The notes beneath the pieces were generated by a model. That model ran no database searches. It had not been told where the DNA came from and saw only the letters and a list, made by a program, of their open reading frames with translations. A stretch of DNA of 64,000 bases from positions 124,001 through 188,000 of the forward strand of contig OZ220679.1 of assembly GCA_965116355.1 (NCBI GenBank). Reading direction: 5' to 3'. The translations under genes and the position numbers were made by a program. Source of the DNA: UBA1127 sp965116355. Its GTDB lineage: Bacteria; Chloroflexota; Dehalococcoidia; Lucifugimonadales; UBA1127. Shown in pieces: positions 61,132 through 64,000 of this stretch; within the stretch, counting starts at the first letter, position 1, and the number at the start of each line of letters is the position of its first letter.

Positions 61132-62772
61132 CTATACCGTGGCCTGCCTGGTGTGCAGGCCGGTGGCGCCACTGGGGCGCGGGGAGGCGATGGCCGTTTC
61201 CTGCGGCGTGCCGTCCGCCTCCACCGTCCGCACGCGGAACGTGTGCCGGCCAGCCTGGAACGGCCAGTCGAAGCGCCAGATCACCCACGTGGTGTCCGAC
61301 AGGGGCGACCGCAACTGCGCCTCGTGCCAGGGCCCGCGGCCGTCGACGCGCACCTCGACCTTCGAGATGCCGCGGGCGCCGGCGTAGGCGATGCCGCCGA
61401 CGGGCACGAACCGCACGTCATCGCCGCCGTGGTAGATCGCGTCGATGGCCACGGTGTCGACGACCGACGTCGCGTGAACGCGCGCCACGGCGTCCCAGCC
61501 GCGCGCAACCCAGTAGCCCTCCCGCTCCTCGCTGATGACCTCTATGCCCGTGATCCACTTCGGCTGTTTCATGCCGTAGCGGTCCGGGATCCAGATGCGC
61601 AGCGGGAAGCCGTGGTCAAAGGGGATGGGGCGGCCGTCCCACGCATAGGCCAGCATGATGCGCGGGTCTGACGCAATCAGGTCCAGCGCCACCGTCTCGT
61701 GAAAGCCGTCGCCGCAGGTGATGTCCAGATAGCCCGCCTCCGCTGTGGGCCGCACGTCGCGCAGCACGTCCTGCAGGCTCACACCGGTCCAGTACGTCGT
61801 GCTGATCAGGTCGCCGCCCACGCTGTTGGAGATGCAGCTCAGCGTCACGAACTCGCTGCGCGACTCGTAGTTGTTGCGCAGGTCGACGAGCGTCAGCATG
61901 GCAGGCGACTCCACCAGGCCGGTGATGGGCAGCGTCCACGTGGCGCCGTCGATGACGGTCGGCTCCGAGCGGATGAACACGCGGTAGTGGTCGCGCACGG
62001 CGGTGTACTCCGGCCGCGTCCCCAGCGCCGGCTTGACCGGGTCATCGGCGTTGGGCAGCTCCACCATGTCCGACATGCCGGGCGCGGCGCCGTTGGCCCC
62101 CGCCAGCTGCTCCCCGAGCCGCGCCTCGTCACGCGTCGCCAGTATGCGGCCCAGCCCAACGCCGGCGACGGTCACCGCTGCTGCGCCGGCGCCCATGTAG
62201 AGCAGGAACTGCCGCCGCCCGTAGACGACGACCGAGGCGTCGCCGTCCTCCGATGCGTACACTGTGGCGGCGGCCAGGATAAGGCGGCTCGACGTCCACA
62301 CCGCGCCGACGCCCCACGCTGTCGACAGCGCGAGGGTCCAGAGGAAGATGATGCCGGCGTGGACGGACGATTGGCTGATGCTAGCCGTGATGCCGGCGAC
62401 GAAGAGGCCGACGACGGCGCCGACGATGGCGCCCCAGTACAGCGGGACGTTCGGCCCACGGGAGTGCACGAGCCAGTAGACGAGAGCCGTCAGGGCGACG
62501 CCGAAGAGGAAGAAGTTGCCGACGGCCATGATCTGCTCCGCCGTCTTGGCGAAGTCCTTCACGCTGAGGCTGGCGAGCATCAGCACTTCAATCATGGTGT
62601 CGATGCCGAAGGTGACCAGGGGGCCGGGGAGCTCGCGCGCAACCCAGTCAAAGGTGTCAAAGGGCGGGAAGGAGAGGTCCAACAAGTGATCGGCCGCGTA
62701 CATCACCGCGATGAGCGGCGTCGTCAGCAACACGCCGGCCAGCAAGCCCAGGCCAACCCCACGCCAGGTCAT
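61132..62772 (-). CDS. Membrane-anchored sulfite-oxidase-family molybdopterin enzyme
   Basis: A 546-residue protein. Residues 1-170 hold about four helices (GVGLGLLAGVLLTTPLIAV, then WGAIVGAVVGLFVAGITASI), then an internal Arg-Arg and helix (YGRRQFLLYMGAGAAAVTVA, residues 184-203), resembling a Tat signal. The catalytic part follows: EPTVIDGATWTLPITGLVES, with the molybdenum-ligand Cys313 in VTLSCISNSVGG, and the dimerisation domain to the C-terminus. The family oxidises or reduces S- and N-oxides. The ATG at 62772 follows GAGAGGAG; a longer upstream frame is not supported. Confidence 0.85.
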   Translation of the reverse strand: MTWRGVGLGLLAGVLLTTPLIAVMYAADHLLDLSFPPFDTFDWVARELPGPLVTFGIDTMIEVLMLASLSVKDFAKTAEQIMAVGNFFLFGVALTALVYWLVHSRGPNVPLYWGAIVGAVVGLFVAGITASISQSSVHAGIIFLWTLALSTAWGVGAVWTSSRLILAAATVYASEDGDASVVVYGRRQFLLYMGAGAAAVTVAGVGLGRILATRDEARLGEQLAGANGAAPGMSDMVELPNADDPVKPALGTRPEYTAVRDHYRVFIRSEPTVIDGATWTLPITGLVESPAMLTLVDLRNNYESRSEFVTLSCISNSVGGDLISTTYWTGVSLQDVLRDVRPTAEAGYLDITCGDGFHETVALDLIASDPRIMLAYAWDGRPIPFDHGFPLRIWIPDRYGMKQPKWITGIEVISEEREGYWVARGWDAVARVHATSVVDTVAIDAIYHGGDDVRFVPVGGIAYAGARGISKVEVRVDGRGPWHEAQLRSPLSDTTWVIWRFDWPFQAGRHTFRVRTVEADGTPQETAIASPRPSGATGLHTRQATV

Positions 62773-63024
62773 ACGCGCCAACTCCTCTCTACGCGAGGCG
62801 CTCTGCAAGGCGCCCCCATTGCAGTGTATCAAATCCGCGGCGCAATTCGGGAGGTTGTTTGCAGGGAATCGTCCCCGGCACACAGGGCAACCTCCACAGC
62901 GGTTGCCGGGGTGTCCGGCGGGGCATATACTGCCCCTGCGCCGCAGAACTGTCACCGGGCACACTATGGGCGCAAGGGGCAGTCCGCCCCAGCCCGCCAA
63001 ACACCCACTCCGGGAGCAATCGCC

Positions 63025-63372
63025 ATGGCGACCATCTACCACATCACCAGTCGAGACCTCTGGCGCCGTTCCATTCCCCGCGGCCAGTACACGCACGAGA
63101 GCCTGCGGGCGGAGGGCTTCATCCACTGTTCGAGCATCGAGCAGGTGCTGGGCGTGGCCAACGCCAGGTTCACCGGGCAGGACGACCTGGTCCTGCTGAG
63201 CATCGACACCAGCGACGTCATGTCCGTCATCCAGTACGACAACGCCCCGGGCACCGGCGACAACTACCCACACATCTACGGCCCCCTGAACCACGACGCC
63301 GTCAAGGCGGTCATCGATTTTCCCCCGTCCGCCGACGGCTCATTCGCGCTGCCGGACGAACTGCAGGGCTAA
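63025..63372 (+). CDS. DUF952-domain protein
   Basis: A 115-residue protein (MATIYHITSRDLWRRSIPRG, then EGFIHCSSIEQVLGVANARF and NYPHIYGPLNHDAVKAVIDF). DUF952 is a small alpha-beta family of unknown role, related to ADP-ribosyltransferase-like or glutathione-S-transferase-linked proteins. The ATG is at 63025 (GGGAGCAATCGCC precedes it). The preceding 250 bases hold no gene. Confidence 0.85.
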   Translation: MATIYHITSRDLWRRSIPRGQYTHESLRAEGFIHCSSIEQVLGVANARFTGQDDLVLLSIDTSDVMSVIQYDNAPGTGDNYPHIYGPLNHDAVKAVIDFPPSADGSFALPDELQG

Positions 63373-63386
63373 AGCGCCTCCGTTCA

Positions 63387-63516
63387 CCCTTCGACAGGCT
63401 CAGGGCGAACGGGGCGGGACACTGTCCGCTGGCTCCGCAGCGAGGCTTTCGCCGGTATGACGGGGGTAAGGGCTGCTCCGATTGTCGGGGTTCCTGCCTG
63501 CGCGGGAACGACGGGG
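63387..63516. repeat. Dispersed repeats (families A and B)
   Basis: Family A at 63387-63414 (CCCTTCGACAGGCTCAGGGC), a degenerate B at about 63421-63465 and a B at 63487-63516 (GGGGTTCCTGCCTGCGCGGG). They lie between the DUF952 gene and the TldD/PmbA gene. Confidence 0.85.
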
Positions 63517-63530
63517 GAACCGGCGCCGTC

Positions 63531-63539
63531 TGCTATAAT
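63531..63539 (+). promoter_or_regulatory. Extended -10 promoter element of the TldD/PmbA gene
   Basis: TGCTATAAT with consensus TATAAT at 63534-63539, 27 bases before the ATG. No -35 is obvious. It lies directly after a repeat. Confidence 0.55.
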
Positions 63540-63566
63540 GGCGCGAATTACAGCCAGGGGAGCACC

Positions 63567-64000
63567 ATGCGAGACCTCATCGAAAGCGCACTCAAGGGAC
63601 TCAACGCCGACTACGTGGAGATCCGCATCGAGGAGCGGGAGACCACGAACATCGCCTTTCGCGGCCGTGAGCTGGACGAGATAGGCCAGAGCACGGGCAA
63701 GGGCGGCAACGTTCGCGCCTGCGTCAAGGGCGGATGGGGGTTCGCGTCCTTCAACAGCCTCGACGACCTGCGCGCCAAGGCGCAGCAGGCCGTGGAGCAG
63801 GCGCGCATGGTGGGCAACGAGCGAACGGAGCTGGCGGAGGCCACGCCCGTCGTCGCCATTGTCCCGCCGCACATCGTCAGCGACCCGGCGGACGTCTCGC
63901 TGTCCGAGAAGCACCGCATCCTGGAGGAGTACCTGGACCTGCTGTGGGGCGGGCCGGAGATCCAGACATCCTCGCTCCGTTACGCCGACGGGCACCGCAC
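63567..64000 (+). CDS. TldD/PmbA-family metalloprotease, N-terminal part, cut by the window edge
   Basis: The frame starts MRDLIESALKGLNADYVEIR and continues to the end of the window with IAFRGRELDEIGQSTGKGGN and ACVKGGWGFASFNSLDDLRA, the N-terminal fold of TldD/PmbA peptidases. The zinc-binding region is beyond the edge. The family degrades or matures peptides such as the CcdA antitoxin and microcin precursors. AGGGGAGCACC precedes the ATG. Whether TldD or PmbA cannot be decided from this part. Confidence 0.85.
   Translation, partial: MRDLIESALKGLNADYVEIRIEERETTNIAFRGRELDEIGQSTGKGGNVRACVKGGWGFASFNSLDDLRAKAQQAVEQARMVGNERTELAEATPVVAIVPPHIVSDPADVSLSEKHRILEEYLDLLWGGPEIQTSSLRYADGHR

Noticed and set aside
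62773..63294. N-terminal extension of the Mo enzyme
   Set aside because: It overlaps the DUF952 gene on the other strand and lacks a signal or homology; the ATG at 62772 has a ribosome site.

Overview
The window is 64 kb of high-GC, densely coded bacterial chromosome. Gene content points to a Chloroflexota lineage, most likely the Dehalococcoidia/SAR202-type marine group. The main clues are the paired membrane proteins of the Agl23/TIGR03663 and Chlor_Arch_YYY/TIGR03662 families, PaREP1-like small proteins, several MFS, aldo/keto reductase and Rieske oxygenase genes, and dozens of short dispersed palindromic repeats. This assignment is an inference; no rRNA is present.

Layout. 0-2.2 kb: two tandem, frameshifted MFS transporter genes. 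2.4-2.9 kb: a hicBA-type toxin-antitoxin pair. 2.9-10.1 kb: a block on the minus strand with an FAD oxidoreductase, an LPG-synthase-type membrane protein and the Agl23/YYY pair. 10.2-16 kb: ftsY, a ferritin-VIT1 fusion, two nuclease/phosphatase paralogues, a cupin, an SDR and a flavin-binding protein. 16-25.3 kb: a DrrAB-like ABC exporter, two PaREP1-like genes, a Rieske oxygenase, a VOC protein, a 135-bp tandem repeat array, and a MacB/FtsX-type ABC system. 25.3-29.5 kb: tRNA-Glu, argC, two more PaREP1-like genes, cinA, and a small GGQPGNQNAR-type gene followed by a low-GC non-coding tract. 29.6-36 kb: a Gld-like ABC module (ATPase, permease, GldG-like, DUF4340), a lipoprotein and a cysteine desulfurase. 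36-43.9 kb: a SodC-like protein lacking one copper ligand, an M50-CBS protease, polyamine genes speH-speB, tRNA-His, katG and an aldo/keto reductase. 44-52.6 kb: a second aldo/keto reductase, tRNA-Sec, thioredoxin, a polyprenol-kinase-like protein, and an operon of coaE, a MoxR ATPase, a Nudix hydrolase and a 1130-residue vWA protein. 52.6-64 kb: a RelE/HigA-type toxin-antitoxin pair bracketed by direct repeats, an intact MFS gene, alkA, a secreted protein, the selenoprotein, an alpha/beta hydrolase, nth, DUF1353, a membrane-anchored sulfite-oxidase-family protein, DUF952 and the start of a TldD/PmbA gene.

The most important observation is a selenoprotein gene at 57304-58557. A single in-frame TGA at 58180-58182 sits exactly where the first cysteine of a thioredoxin-type CxxC motif belongs (TYT-U-INCLRTLPYL). 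The window also carries a tRNA-Sec with a UCA anticodon at 45.7 kb. A normal gene caller splits this gene in two. No selA, selB or selD lies in the window and I could not identify a convincing SECIS hairpin.

Two genome-wide habits are also visible. First, two families of short palindromic repeats sit between genes; in places they have entered coding sequence in frame or supply the end of a protein. Second, several genes have a -10-like hexamer six to nine bases before the start codon, which suggests leaderless transcripts.
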